64,000 nucleotides of DNA from Thioclava pacifica DSM 10166 (GTDB taxonomy: Bacteria > Pseudomonadota > Alphaproteobacteria > Rhodobacterales > Rhodobacteraceae). Positions 24,942-33,131 of this stretch are shown here, piece by piece. The stretch covers positions 434,001 to 498,000 of the forward strand of contig NZ_AUND01000023.1 of the NCBI RefSeq assembly GCF_000714535.1. Reading direction: 5' to 3'. The position numbers and the translations under genes were made by a program. The notes below the pieces were generated by a model, which made no database searches, was not told where the DNA came from, and worked only from the letters and a program-made list of their open reading frames with translations. Within the stretch, counting starts at the first letter, position 1. The number at the start of each line of letters is the position of its first letter.

Positions 24942-25472
24942 CTAGTTCACCGCCTCCATCGTGCCCGAGGGGAAGGTGATCCCTTCGAAATCGGGATAGA
25001 CCTTGCGCAGGACGGCAAGTTGCGCGGGGCTGTCGATGCGCACGAGATACCATTCCTCGCCATCCTTCAGCGCCAGCGTGGTGTTCGTCGCGCGGATCTT
25101 GCCGACATTGGGCGCTTCCATCACCGACTCAGTCGGGATCTTGGCATAGGCGCGGCCCGAGGAGGTTTCGCCCGTCTCCATCGCGGCGGTATCCATCTTG
25201 AAGCTGTCCATCTTCACCGTGGCCATCGCCTCGGTGATCTGCTTGGACATCGCCGCCTCGAGCGCCTCGATCGGCATCCCGGCCTGATCGGCGATCACCT
25301 GCATCATCTTCGGCGGAACAGTGTCGAAGAAGACGGCGTAATCCTTCTTCTCGACCGCCTTTTCAAAGCCCGCGACCTCCTGCGTGACCGCGTTGCGATC
25401 AGCGGCGTCGAAGGCCGCGGCGGGCAGGGCGGAGGCGAGGATCAGGGCGAGGACAAGGGAGAAACGGGGCAT
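24942..25472 (-). CDS. exported protein of unknown function (about 176 residues)
   Basis: Starts MPRFSLVLALILASALPAAAFDAADR, a clean Sec signal peptide with cleavage near residue 20, so the protein is periplasmic. The mature domain is alpha-rich with AVTQEVAGFEKAVEKKDYAVFFDTVPPKM and ends in a beta-rich part (TTLALKDGEEWYLVRID), reminiscent of small NTF2/DUF4440-like folds, but I cannot name a family. The ATG at 25472 has GGAAGG 10 nt upstream; another ATG five codons earlier is possible. It is the last gene of a three-gene unit after the GFA and ribbon-helix-helix-like genes (14-nt gap). Confidence 0.72.
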   Translation of the reverse strand: MPRFSLVLALILASALPAAAFDAADRNAVTQEVAGFEKAVEKKDYAVFFDTVPPKMMQVIADQAGMPIEALEAAMSKQITEAMATVKMDSFKMDTAAMETGETSSGRAYAKIPTESVMEAPNVGKIRATNTTLALKDGEEWYLVRIDSPAQLAVLRKVYPDFEGITFPSGTMEAVN

Positions 25473-25486
25473 GGTCGGGCCTTCCA

Positions 25487-25699
25487 TCAGGATTTGCGCG
25501 CGTCGAGCTCGGCCTTGAAGAGCCGCAGCCGGTGATTGAGGTTTTCGTGATCGGTGACCGAGTTGAAATGCTCGAAGAGGAAAGTCAGCGCCTCGTCGGG
25601 CGTGATCCCGGCCTCCTGGGCAAAGCGGTTGAGCTGGCGATAGGCGTCATTCGTCATCGCGACCGGAAAGCGGCGCGTCAGGCGCAGGCGTTTGGGCAT
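25487..25699 (-). CDS. small ribbon-helix-helix-like protein
   Basis: A 70-residue basic protein: RFPVAMTNDAYRQLNRFAQEAGITPDEALTFLFEHF resembles the beta-strand, helix, turn, helix of MetJ/Arc-type DNA-binding dimers, with a short charged C-terminal helix. Its ATG overlaps the stop of the upstream GFA gene (TGATG), which implies translational coupling. It could regulate its own unit, but no target site is evident. The fold call rests on pattern only; a non-DNA-binding conserved small protein is the alternative. Confidence 0.6.
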   Translation of the reverse strand: MPKRLRLTRRFPVAMTNDAYRQLNRFAQEAGITPDEALTFLFEHFNSVTDHENLNHRLRLFKAELDARKS

Positions 25700-26148
25700 C
25701 AGTTTTCCTTGGATTGGTGCGAGACCACCACGGCGAGCAATTCCGGCCGGGTGGTATGGGCGGGCAGGGAGGGCAGCGCGTCGAGCCAGCCCTTGCGGGC
25801 CTCCATCCCGCCCTGATCTTGCGGACGGAACGGGAAGTCCGGGCTCAGGCACCCGGCCATGAATTCGAAGGTGTCATCGGTGCGCAGGTAGAGCGGGGTG
25901 CCGCAGGTCGGGCAGAAGCCGCGCTGCGAGATGTTCGAGCTGGCCCATTCCGTCGGTGCCGCGCCTTCCCAGAAGACGCGGGCGGCCGGAACCTCGTAGA
26001 GCGGCGCGAAGGCGTTGCCGGTGGCGCGCTGGCACATCCGGCAATGGCAGAGCCCGGCCTTGCCGGGACCGGCCGTGATGGTGAAGCGGATCGCCCCGCA
26101 TTGGCAGCCGCCTTGGGTCTGCGGATGGTCTTGCGGGGCGTCGGTCAA
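25699..26148 (-). CDS. GFA-family (glutathione-dependent formaldehyde-activating enzyme-like) zinc protein, TTG start
   Basis: A 149-residue Mss4-fold protein with the zinc-binding Cys set of the family: CQCGAIRF (Cys15, Cys17), LCHCRMCQRATG, and FCPTCGTPLYLR. GFA domains bind glutathione adducts, but many members have no proven enzyme activity. No ATG or GTG precedes the first Cys pair in frame; the TTG at 26148 has AGGAAG at a good distance and is the probable start. It is coupled to the downstream ribbon-helix-helix-like gene by a TGATG overlap and is divergent from a small membrane-protein gene. Confidence 0.85.
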   Translation of the reverse strand: MTDAPQDHPQTQGGCQCGAIRFTITAGPGKAGLCHCRMCQRATGNAFAPLYEVPAARVFWEGAAPTEWASSNISQRGFCPTCGTPLYLRTDDTFEFMAGCLSPDFPFRPQDQGGMEARKGWLDALPSLPAHTTRPELLAVVVSHQSKEN

Positions 26149-26254
26149 GGCGGGCTTCCTCGGGGTGGTTCGGGGTGCGGTTCCGGGGCGGTTCGGCGCA
26201 GCGTATCGGGCCTATGGCGCACTGACCAGTGAGAAGAAAACACGATCTCTCCCC

Positions 26255-26284
26255 TTGAACCTTGTGGTGCGGAGGTTCTATTTC
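26255..26284 (+). promoter_or_regulatory. candidate promoter with inverted repeat in its spacer
   Basis: TTGAAC (26255-26260) and CTATTT (26278-26283) are 17 nt apart. The inverted repeat GAACCT-10 nt-AGGTTC (26257-26278) fills the space between them. An inverted repeat lying between the -35 and -10 is the layout of MerR-family targets (e.g. CueR/MerR). The -10 is poor. It would drive the membrane protein at 26329. Confidence 0.35.
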
Positions 26285-26328
26285 GAAACTCACACAGTGA
26301 ACGGACAACCGTCCGGGGAGGCAGCGAA

Positions 26329-26697
26329 ATGCGCAACGCGGCACTGATGCTCGGGATAATCGGCGGCTTGATCGCCATGCTCGTCGGCTTCTTCGGCTAT
26401 GGCTATACCGAGGTGGTCCAGCGCCATTCCGAGGTGGGCGAGATGTTCGGTAATTTCGACAGGCCCGAACTGATCCGCTTCGCGAGTTTCTTTGCGCCGA
26501 TTCTGGCGATTGCCGGAGGAGCGATGGCGAAGATCCGGGCGCTTTGGGGTGGCGCGCTGATGCTGATCGCGGGCGGTCTGGTCTATTACGCCTTCGGCTT
26601 CGGCGTCTTCACCATGTTCCCGATTGGCTTTTTGCTGCTGGGCGGTGTGCTGGCACTGGCCGCGGGCAAGCCGGATGAGCCGAAGGCGCATTTCTGA
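26329..26697 (+). CDS. small membrane protein, unknown function
   Basis: A 122-residue protein with four hydrophobic segments (about 5-24, 48-65, 72-88 and 92-112): MLGIIGGLIAMLVGFFGYGY, a periplasmic or cytosolic loop RHSEVGEMFGNFDRPELIRF, then FFAPILAIAGGAMAKIRALWGGALMLIAGGLVYYAF. It has the look of DUF4064-like small membrane proteins but I cannot assign it firmly. SD GGGGAGG precedes the ATG. It is alone on its strand, divergent from the GFA gene and convergent with the acyl-CoA dehydrogenase, with a family B repeat and a terminator after it. Confidence 0.7.
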   Translation: MRNAALMLGIIGGLIAMLVGFFGYGYTEVVQRHSEVGEMFGNFDRPELIRFASFFAPILAIAGGAMAKIRALWGGALMLIAGGLVYYAFGFGVFTMFPIGFLLLGGVLALAAGKPDEPKAHF

Positions 26698-26724
26698 GCC
26701 GATACTTTCCGGCAGGACACGAAG

Positions 26725-26880
26725 GGCAGCGCCCGAGCCTGGGTGGGCGCGGGCGCGACCTGTGTGGTCCGCGCTTTATCGTGTCACAGTCCGCCCGACC
26801 CCTGAGCGCGCGATGAGCGTGAAAAAGCGCCCTCCCGGGGGGAGGGTCGGGCGCTGCCCGGGCTGGTCGCCCGGGCGCAG
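26725..26880. repeat. intergenic repeat, family B (copy 2, inverted)
   Basis: Read on the minus strand it gives CGACCAGCCCGGGCAGCGCCCG, ACCCTCCCCCCGGGAGGGCGC, ... GATAAAGCGC ... and CCCAGGCTCGGGCGCTG, in the same order as copies 1 and 3. The middle is diverged. It lies between convergent genes. Confidence 0.8.
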
Positions 26881-26902
26881 GGGCAATACCTCAGTCCCAA
26901 AC

Positions 26903-26935
26903 CAAAAGGGCGCGGAAATCCGCGCCCTTTCTCGT
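26903..26935. terminator. bidirectional intrinsic terminator
   Basis: AAAGGGCGCGG-AAAT-CCGCGCCCTTT is a perfect 11-bp stem. On the minus strand it is followed by TGGTTTGGG after TTT and so ends the acyl-CoA dehydrogenase transcript; on the plus strand TTTCTC follows. Confidence 0.85.
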
Positions 26936-26950
26936 CTCTTGCCTGTTCAA

Positions 26951-28726
26951 TCAGAACTGATCGTCGGCCAGCGCCATGACCGGATCGGCGCCGGTCTCGA
27001 TCCGCGCGAGGTGCATCGCGCAGGCTGGAAGCTGGCGGGCCATGTAGTAGCGGCCCGTGGCGATCTTGCCCTCGTAGAAGTCCTTGTCGGACGCCCCGTT
27101 GTCGAGCGCGGTAAAGGCGGCTTTCGCCATCCGCGTCCACATCAGGCCGAGGCAGACATGGCCCATCAGATGCATGAAGTCATACGAGCCTGAGAGCGCC
27201 GCATTGGGGTTTTTCATGCCGTTTTGCATGAAGAACATGCCCGCCGCCTGAAGCTGCTTCGAGGCATTCTTCAGCGCATCGGTGAAGGGCTTCATGCGCT
27301 CGTCATCGTCATGCGCCTTGCACTCGGCCTTGACCATCTCGAAGAAGGCCATGACGTGCTTGCCACCGTCCTGCGCGAGCTTGCGGCCCACGAGATCGAG
27401 CGCCTGAATGCCGTTCGCACCCTCGTAGATCATTGCGATACGCGCATCGCGCACATGCTGCGACATCGGCCAGTCTTCCGTGTAGCCGTGGCCGCCGAAG
27501 ACCTGCTGCGCGGAGACGGCAGTCTCGAAGCCCTTGTCGGTCAGGAACCCCTTGATGACCGGGGTCATCAGCGAGATCAGCCCGTCGGCCTCCTTGTCGT
27601 CGAGCTTATGCGCCCGGTCGATCAGATGCGCGCCCCAGAAGGTGAAGGCGCGGGCGCCCTCGACGAAGCTCTTCTGGTCCATCAGCATCCGGCGCACGTC
27701 GGGGTGCACGATGATCGGGTCGGCGGCTTTCTCGGGCGCTTTCGCACCGGTCACGTCGCGGCCCTGGATGCGGTCCTTCGCGTAGGCCACGGCTTCCTGA
27801 TAGGCGGCCTCGGCCACGGCGTAGCCCTGCAGGCCTACGCCCAGTCGCGCCTCGTTCATCATCGTGAACATCGCGCGCATGCCCTTGTGCAGGTCGCCCA
27901 GCAGCCAGCCCTTCGCGCCGTCATAGTTCATCACGCAGGTGGCATTGCCATGGATGCCCATCTTTTCTTCGAGCTTGCCGACCGAGACGCCGTTGCGTTC
28001 ACCGAGCGAGCCGTCCTCGTTCACCAGGAACTTCGGCACGATGAAGAGCGAGATGCCCTTGGTGCCCTCACCGCCGCCCGGCGCCTTGGCCAGAACGAGG
28101 TGGATCACGTTTTCCGACAGGTCATGGTCGCCTGCCGAGATGAAGATCTTGGTGCCCGTGATCAGGTAGGAGCCATCGTCCTGCGGTTCGGCCTTGGTGC
28201 GCATCATGCCCAGATCGGTGCCGCAATGCGGCTCGGTCAGGTTCATTGTGCCGGTCCAGTCGCAGGTGACCATCTTCGGAAGATAGGTCGCCTTCTGCTC
28301 GTCGGTGCCATGGGCGTGGATCGCCGAATAGGCACCGTGGGTCAGGCCCTGATACATGTTGAAGGCCATGTTCGAGGACACGAACATCTCGCCCACCGCG
28401 CAGTTGAGCAGGTAGGGCATGCCCTGACCGCCATAGTCCGGGTCGCAATCGAGCGCGGTCCAGCCGCCCTCTTTCATTGCCTCGAAAGCCGCGTCGAAGC
28501 CCTTGGGCGTGCGGACCACGCCGTTCTCGAGCACGCAGCCCTCCTTGTCGCCCACTTCGTTCAGCGGGGCCAGAACCTCGGAGGACACCTTTCCGGCGGC
28601 GTCCAGCACAGCTTCGGTGAAGTCGCGGTCCAGCTCTTCGTAGCCCGGCACGCCGGCCTCCGAGATCTTCAGGACCTCATGCAGTACGAACTGCATATCC
28701 TTGGTGTTGGCGGTGTAGCTCGACAT
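26951..28726 (-). CDS. acyl-CoA dehydrogenase, large C-terminal type (DmdC-like)
   Basis: A 591-residue FAD enzyme that makes the trans-2-enoyl-CoA in beta-oxidation, passing electrons to [23 protein letters not shown] and [12 protein letters not shown] are the central FAD/substrate signatures; [26 protein letters not shown] holds the catalytic-base region (Glu in YEG). The extra ~140-residue C-terminal domain and N-terminal extension are typical of the DmdC (3-methylmercaptopropionyl-CoA dehydrogenase)/AidB-like long group in Rhodobacterales; the real substrate may be a fatty acyl-CoA. SD GGGAGCGAAC. A MerR gene is 29 nt upstream, and the two are probably co-transcribed. Confidence 0.92.
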   Translation of the reverse strand: MSSYTANTKDMQFVLHEVLKISEAGVPGYEELDRDFTEAVLDAAGKVSSEVLAPLNEVGDKEGCVLENGVVRTPKGFDAAFEAMKEGGWTALDCDPDYGGQGMPYLLNCAVGEMFVSSNMAFNMYQGLTHGAYSAIHAHGTDEQKATYLPKMVTCDWTGTMNLTEPHCGTDLGMMRTKAEPQDDGSYLITGTKIFISAGDHDLSENVIHLVLAKAPGGGEGTKGISLFIVPKFLVNEDGSLGERNGVSVGKLEEKMGIHGNATCVMNYDGAKGWLLGDLHKGMRAMFTMMNEARLGVGLQGYAVAEAAYQEAVAYAKDRIQGRDVTGAKAPEKAADPIIVHPDVRRMLMDQKSFVEGARAFTFWGAHLIDRAHKLDDKEADGLISLMTPVIKGFLTDKGFETAVSAQQVFGGHGYTEDWPMSQHVRDARIAMIYEGANGIQALDLVGRKLAQDGGKHVMAFFEMVKAECKAHDDDERMKPFTDALKNASKQLQAAGMFFMQNGMKNPNAALSGSYDFMHLMGHVCLGLMWTRMAKAAFTALDNGASDKDFYEGKIATGRYYMARQLPACAMHLARIETGADPVMALADDQF

Positions 28727-28755
28727 TGTTCGCTCCCTTTGGTCGTCGTCGCGGA

Positions 28756-29151
28756 TCAGGCCGCGTCGTCGTGGCGAGCCTTCTCCAGTTCCTGTTCCGC
28801 CCAGTCGATCTGCCCGGCCAGTTCGTCAATCGCCTGACCCAGCTCGTCGCGCTGGCGTTTCATTTCCTCCAGACGTTGCTGCGCGAGCTTGATCGTCTCG
28901 CTCAGCTGCGTCTTCTGCTTGTCGCCCATCTCGTAGAGGTCCAGCAGCTGACGGATATCCTCCAGGCTGAAGCCAAAACGTTTGCCGCGCAGGATCAGTT
29001 TCAGCCGGGCGCGATCACGTCGCGTAAACAGCCGCTTCTGTCCCTCGCGAATGGGAAACAGCAACTCCTTGCTCTCGTAGAACCGCAGGGTGCGCGGCGT
29101 CACGTCAAACGCGTCGCACATCTCGCGGATCGTCATAACAGTCTCGGTCAT
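28756..29151 (-). CDS. MerR-family transcriptional regulator (first of two)
   Basis: A 131-residue regulator: N-terminal winged helix with [28 protein letters not shown] (helix-turn-helix and wing), then [32 protein letters not shown], and a long C-terminal coiled coil (about 80-130) for dimerisation. It has no metal-binding Cys, so it senses something other than a metal. It is 29 nt upstream of the acyl-CoA dehydrogenase, in the arrangement known for MerR control of fatty-acid or branched-chain acyl-CoA degradation. Three ACGT-rich half-site pairs lie 75-125 nt before its start and are probable binding sites. Confidence 0.9.
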   Translation of the reverse strand: MTETVMTIREMCDAFDVTPRTLRFYESKELLFPIREGQKRLFTRRDRARLKLILRGKRFGFSLEDIRQLLDLYEMGDKQKTQLSETIKLAQQRLEEMKRQRDELGQAIDELAGQIDWAEQELEKARHDDAA

Positions 29152-29226
29152 ACTCTCGGCCTCGTCGCTTCCTTAAGGTAATGCGAAGGGGCAGATCGTC
29201 TGTCCGCCTCCACATTACAAGAGATC

Positions 29227-29278
29227 TTTACGTGCACGTCACCGTAACGTGGCGTCACGAATTCGGTGACGTAATGTC
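29227..29278 (-). promoter_or_regulatory. cluster of ACGT-type sites upstream of the MerR / acyl-CoA dehydrogenase unit
   Basis: Three neighbouring elements: TTTACGTGCACGTCAC (29227-29242), CCGTAACGTGGCGTCACG (29242-29259) and the inverted repeat CGTCACGAATTCGGTGACG (29253-29271), followed by TAATGTC. Each pairs ACGT/CGTCAC-like half sites. The first matches 12/14 with a site before the GST-fadA-fadJ operon. The arrangement fits tandem binding of a MerR dimer and autoregulation (inference). Confidence 0.55.
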
Positions 29279-29391
29279 AGGGAATTTTTACCACTCGGTA
29301 AAGCAAGTTTCTTTCGCTGAAACCAGTAATAATCGTCAAGCCCGCTTGCCCCGGTCAGGGCCGCGCTGACGCTAAGGAATGCATTTTGCAA

Positions 29392-29760
29392 TCAGGAATC
29401 AAGTGTCTCCTGCACCTGATCACGCAATTGTCGGAGGTCTTCGATCGCGGCCTCGAGTTCTTGCTTCTGCTGGTCCAGAACGCCCAGCTGGCGGTCGGCC
29501 ATCTCGATCCAGACCTTGTTTTGCTCTTCGGTGCCCTTCTGGTCGTAGATCATGAGCCATTGGCGCACCTCCTCGAGCGAGAAGCCGAAGCGGCGGCCAC
29601 GCAGGATCAACGTCATCCGGGCAACTTCGCGCGGGCCATAGAAGCGTGAACGGCCTTCCTTCTGGGGATTCAGGAGCTCGATATATTCGTAATAGCGCAG
29701 CGTGCGCGCGGTCACGTCGAACCGCTCGCACATTTCCTTGAATGACAGCAACTCGGACAT
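29392..29760 (-). CDS. MerR-family transcriptional regulator (second of two)
   Basis: A 122-residue MerR protein, clearly paralogous to the one at 28756: FKEMCERFDVTARTLRYYEYIELLNPQ (HTH and wing), FYGPREVARMTLILRGRRFGFSLEEVRQWLMIY, and a C-terminal coiled coil to residue ~118. No sensory Cys. The ATG at 29760 has GGGAGG upstream; an earlier in-frame start adds 15 residues without family similarity. It is read towards the first MerR gene and the acyl-CoA dehydrogenase, 240 nt upstream of the former, which suggests a duplicated regulator pair with separate promoters. Confidence 0.9.
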   Translation of the reverse strand: MSELLSFKEMCERFDVTARTLRYYEYIELLNPQKEGRSRFYGPREVARMTLILRGRRFGFSLEEVRQWLMIYDQKGTEEQNKVWIEMADRQLGVLDQQKQELEAAIEDLRQLRDQVQETLDS

Positions 29761-29843
29761 GATCGGCCTCCCGTTGGATCGTGAAGCTAGCGTGCCGGGC
29801 GGCAAGCTGCAAGCGATGCAGCGCGCCGCTCGGGGCAGGGTGC

Positions 29844-30536
29844 TCAGATCTCGATCGCCGAGAGGATCTCCGGCTCGATCACCGCGACCCCCGGCAACGC
29901 GTCGATCAGCGGCTGGGCCGTCTGTTCGAGGAGCGGGAAGGTCTTGTAATGGCAGGGGATGACGGTCTTGAAGTTGAAATACTTCTTCGCCGCCCAGGCC
30001 GCGCGCTTCATGTCCATCGTGTAATGGCCGCCTGCTGCGAGGATCCCGATATCGGGGTTATGCAGCTCACCCATCCACTCCATGTCGGCCATCACGTCGG
30101 TGTCGCCGGTGACGTAGATGGTGTGGCCCTCGGCCTCGATCATGAAGCCCGCAGGCTGGCCTGCATAGATCGGGTCGCCGCCCTTGTAGTCGATGGAGGC
30201 CGAATGGGTGGCGTTGACCATCGTCACCTTCACCCCGTTGAGATCGACCGTGCCGCCCTTGCCGAAGCCCACGGTTTCGGCCCCGTCCTTGCCGAGGATG
30301 ATCGACATCTCGTGGATGCAGTAGACGGGAATGCCGAGCTCCTTCGCGATAGGGGCGGCATCGCTTGCGTGATCGCCATGGCCATGGGTCAGCAGAACAT
30401 GGGTCGCACCCTTGATCGCCTCGCCACGCTTGTCATCCGGGAAGACGGGCGAGCCGGTGAGGAACGGGTCGAGCAGGATCACCGCATCGCCGGATTCGAT
30501 GCGAAAGCCGGAATGGCCGAGCCAGATCAGTTTCAT
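29844..30536 (-). CDS. UPF0173 metal-dependent hydrolase (MBL fold)
   Basis: A 230-residue compact MBL-fold protein. LTHGHGDHASD (His51, His53, Asp55, His56) is the zinc site; further ligands are in VNATHSAS, VTGDTDVMADM and VIPCHYKTFP. The start MKLIWLGHSGFRIE is the UPF0173 signature N-terminus. Members are general metal-dependent hydrolases of unknown substrate. The SD AGGAGGACTGACAC is very good. It is upstream of the second MerR gene (83 nt) on the same strand and divergent from gatC. Nothing is odd in length or motifs. Confidence 0.92.
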   Translation of the reverse strand: MKLIWLGHSGFRIESGDAVILLDPFLTGSPVFPDDKRGEAIKGATHVLLTHGHGDHASDAAPIAKELGIPVYCIHEMSIILGKDGAETVGFGKGGTVDLNGVKVTMVNATHSASIDYKGGDPIYAGQPAGFMIEAEGHTIYVTGDTDVMADMEWMGELHNPDIGILAAGGHYTMDMKRAAWAAKKYFNFKTVIPCHYKTFPLLEQTAQPLIDALPGVAVIEPEILSAIEI

Positions 30537-30622
30537 GTGTCAGTCCTCCTTTGCTGGCCCATAGTGTAGGGCGCAAATCCGCGCGCGAAAGGGGAGGAGG
30601 ACCTCACGAATGGGCGGGGCGC

Positions 30623-30650
30623 TTGAAAGCCCCACTGGGTCGGGCTAAAC
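30623..30650 (+). promoter_or_regulatory. candidate promoter of gatC-gatA
   Basis: TTGAAA (30623-30628) and CTAAAC (30645-30650) with a 16-nt spacer, 28 nt before the gatC ATG. A plausible sigma-70 promoter by pattern only. Confidence 0.4.
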
Positions 30651-30677
30651 CGCCTCCCAAGACAAGCGGAGAAGCAT

Positions 30678-30965
30678 ATGTCCATTGATATCGACACCGC
30701 CCGCAAGGTGGCGCATCTGGCCCGGATCCGGGTGCCCGAAGAGCACCTGCCGGAGCTTGCGCAGGAACTGTCCAACATCCTGACCTTCATGGAGCAGCTC
30801 AACGAGGTCGATGTCGAGGGCGTCGAGCCGATGACCTCGGTCACGCCGATGCGCCTCAAGCGCCGCGTCGACGAGGTGACCGATGGCGGTTACCAGGACA
30901 AGATCCTCAAGAACGCTCCCGATGCCCGCGAGGGCTTCTTTGCCGTGCCGAAGGTGGTCGAATGA
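30678..30965 (+). CDS. gatC: Asp/Glu-tRNA amidotransferase subunit C
   Basis: A 95-residue subunit that holds GatA and GatB together. The start [22 protein letters not shown] and the [21 protein letters not shown]...LR segment are typical GatC. GatCAB converts Glu-tRNA(Gln) to Gln-tRNA(Gln) (and Asp-tRNA(Asn) where AsnRS is absent). SD GGAGAAG is well placed. Its stop overlaps the gatA start by 4 nt (ATGA). gatB is not in this operon and must lie elsewhere. Confidence 0.96.
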   Translation: MSIDIDTARKVAHLARIRVPEEHLPELAQELSNILTFMEQLNEVDVEGVEPMTSVTPMRLKRRVDEVTDGGYQDKILKNAPDAREGFFAVPKVVE

Positions 30966-32440
30966 GCCTGAACAAACTGACGATTGCCGCGGCGCGCGAT
31001 GCGCTGAGATCGGGCGATGTGACCTCGGTCGAGCTAACCGAAGCCTGCCTGTCCGAGATCGAGGGAGCCGGGGCGCTCAACGCCTTCGTGCACAAGACCC
31101 CCGAGATCGCCCTAGAGCAGGCCAAGGCCGCCGATACCCGCATCAAGACGGGCGACGCGCCCGCGATGTGCGGCATCCCGCTGGGGATCAAGGATCTCTT
31201 TGCGACCAAGGGCGTCGCCACGCAGGCGGCCTCGAACATCCTTTCGGGCTTCAAGCCGGAATACGAATCCACCGTCACGCAGAACCTGTGGGACGCGGGC
31301 GCGGTGATGCTGGGCAAGCTCTCGATGGACGAGTTCGCGATGGGCTCTTCCAACGAGACCGCCTGCTACGGCCCCGTGGTGAACCCGTGGAAAGTCGATG
31401 AGCGGCAACTGACCCCGGGCGGCTCCTCGGGTGGCTCGGCTGCCGCCGTGGCCGCTGACCTCTGCCTCGCGGCGACCGGCACCGATACCGGCGGCTCGAT
31501 CCGCCAGCCCGCCGCCTTCACCGGCATCGTCGGCATCAAGCCGACCTATGGCCGGGTGTCGCGCTGGGGCGTGGTGGCCTTTGCCTCGTCGCTCGATCAG
31601 GCGGGCCCGATGACCAAATCGGTGCGCGATGCGGCGATCATGCTGGGCACGATGTGCTCGCATGACCCGAAGGATTCGACCTCGGCCGATATCCCGGTGC
31701 CGGACTTTGAGGCGGCGCTGACCGGCGACATTCGCGGCAAGAAGATCGGCATCCCGAAGGAATACCGTCTCGACGGCATGCCCGCCGAGATCGGCAAGCT
31801 CTGGGATGACGGCATCGCGATGCTGAAGGATGCGGGCGCCGAGATCGTCGATATCTCGCTGCCGCATACGAAATACGCGCTGCCCGCCTATTACGTCGTG
31901 GCGCCCGCCGAGGCGTCCTCGAACCTCGCGCGCTATGACGGGGTGCGCTATGGCCACCGCGCCAAGCTCGCCGCGGGCGAGGGCATCGTGGACATGTATG
32001 AAAAGACCCGCGCCGAGGGCTTCGGCCCCGAGGTCCAGCGCCGCGTGATGATCGGCACCTATGTGCTGTCGGCGGGCTTCTACGACGCCTATTACAACCG
32101 CGCCCGCAAGGTCCGCGCGCTGATCAAGCGCGACTTCGAGCAGGTCTTCGCCCAAGGGATCGACGCGATCCTGACGCCCGCGACGCCGTCTTCGGCCTTC
32201 GGCCTTGGCGAGATGGCCGATGCCGATCCGGTCGCGATGTATCTCAATGATGTGTTCACCGTGACGGTGAACCTTGCGGGCCTTCCGGGCATTTCCGTGC
32301 CGTGCGGGCTGGACTCGAAAGGTCTGCCGCTCGGGCTGCAGCTGATCGGACGTCCCTGGGAAGAGGGCGATCTGCTCAACCACGCCCATGTGCTCGAACA
32401 AGCCGCGGGCTTCGCGGCGAAACCGGAGAAATGGTGGTAA
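30962..32440 (+). CDS. gatA: Asp/Glu-tRNA amidotransferase subunit A
   Basis: A 492-residue amidase-signature enzyme that hydrolyses glutamine and feeds ammonia to GatB. The Ser-cisSer-Lys triad is visible: Lys77 in [10 protein letters not shown], cis-Ser155 in [12 protein letters not shown], and nucleophile Ser179 in [10 protein letters not shown]. Length is normal. It overlaps gatC by 4 nt and is followed after 1 nt by a lipoprotein gene, so the operon is gatC-gatA-lipoprotein-amidase. The coupling of tRNA amidation to envelope genes is probably transcriptional convenience only. Confidence 0.97.
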   Translation: MSLNKLTIAAARDALRSGDVTSVELTEACLSEIEGAGALNAFVHKTPEIALEQAKAADTRIKTGDAPAMCGIPLGIKDLFATKGVATQAASNILSGFKPEYESTVTQNLWDAGAVMLGKLSMDEFAMGSSNETACYGPVVNPWKVDERQLTPGGSSGGSAAAVAADLCLAATGTDTGGSIRQPAAFTGIVGIKPTYGRVSRWGVVAFASSLDQAGPMTKSVRDAAIMLGTMCSHDPKDSTSADIPVPDFEAALTGDIRGKKIGIPKEYRLDGMPAEIGKLWDDGIAMLKDAGAEIVDISLPHTKYALPAYYVVAPAEASSNLARYDGVRYGHRAKLAAGEGIVDMYEKTRAEGFGPEVQRRVMIGTYVLSAGFYDAYYNRARKVRALIKRDFEQVFAQGIDAILTPATPSSAFGLGEMADADPVAMYLNDVFTVTVNLAGLPGISVPCGLDSKGLPLGLQLIGRPWEEGDLLNHAHVLEQAAGFAAKPEKWW

Positions 32441-32441
32441 G

Positions 32442-33131
32442 ATGAAACAGGCGCTCGCGATCCTCGGTGGTGTTCTCGCCCTTTCGGGCTGTATCTCGAC
32501 GATCCCCGATAGCGGGCCCGCCGCGCGTCGCGAGGCCGAGCTTCGTGGCCAGCCCATCCTGCCGCCTTCGGCGCAAAACGTGATGCCCGACGCGCCGGGC
32601 ACGCTGCCCAACCCGTCGCCCCCCGGCGCGCCGCTGAATGCCACCGGCACGGCACTGCCCGGATCGACCGATGCGCTCTCGGCGCCCACGATCAATGCCG
32701 ATGGCACGGTCGGTGCGAACCCGTCGGTGCCCGCGCCGCCGATGCCGGGCGATACGAACTCCGGTGCCACGATCGGCGCCGAAGCGATGCAGGCGCTGCA
32801 ACAGACCGCGCCTGCGGGCTCCCAGCCCACACCCGTCGCGCCCGCGCCGATCGCCCAGCAGCCGATCACGGCCCAGGACAGCTCCGGCCCGAACCTCGCG
32901 GCCTATGCGCTCTCGGTGCATAACCGTCCGGGCCAGTCCGTCTACAAGCGTGGCGGCATGCATCTGACCTCGACCGAGAAGGCCTGCGCCAAATATGTCT
33001 CGGCTGATCAGGCGCAGCTTGCTTTCCTTGCAGCAGGTGGTCCCGAGCGTGACAAGCTCAATCTCGACCCGGATGGCGATGGCTTCGCCTGTGGCTGGGA
33101 TCCGACCCCTTTCCAAGCCGCGCGGCAGTGA
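32442..33131 (+). CDS. lipoprotein with C-terminal Excalibur-like calcium motif
   Basis: A 229-residue protein with a lipoprotein signal (MKQALAILGGVLALSGC, lipidated Cys17). Residues ~20-150 are a low-complexity Pro/Ala/Gly-rich linker. The C-terminal ~75 residues hold KACAKYVSADQAQLAFLAAGGPERDKLNLDPDGDGFACGWDP; DPDGDGFACGW matches the Excalibur DxDxDGxxC calcium-binding pattern, with Cys in KACAKY as the disulfide partner. Probably an envelope protein that reaches into the periplasm. It starts 1 nt after the gatA stop and overlaps the amidase gene (GTGA), so it is translationally coupled to a peptidoglycan amidase and may work with it (inference). Confidence 0.8.
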   Translation: MKQALAILGGVLALSGCISTIPDSGPAARREAELRGQPILPPSAQNVMPDAPGTLPNPSPPGAPLNATGTALPGSTDALSAPTINADGTVGANPSVPAPPMPGDTNSGATIGAEAMQALQQTAPAGSQPTPVAPAPIAQQPITAQDSSGPNLAAYALSVHNRPGQSVYKRGGMHLTSTEKACAKYVSADQAQLAFLAAGGPERDKLNLDPDGDGFACGWDPTPFQAARQ

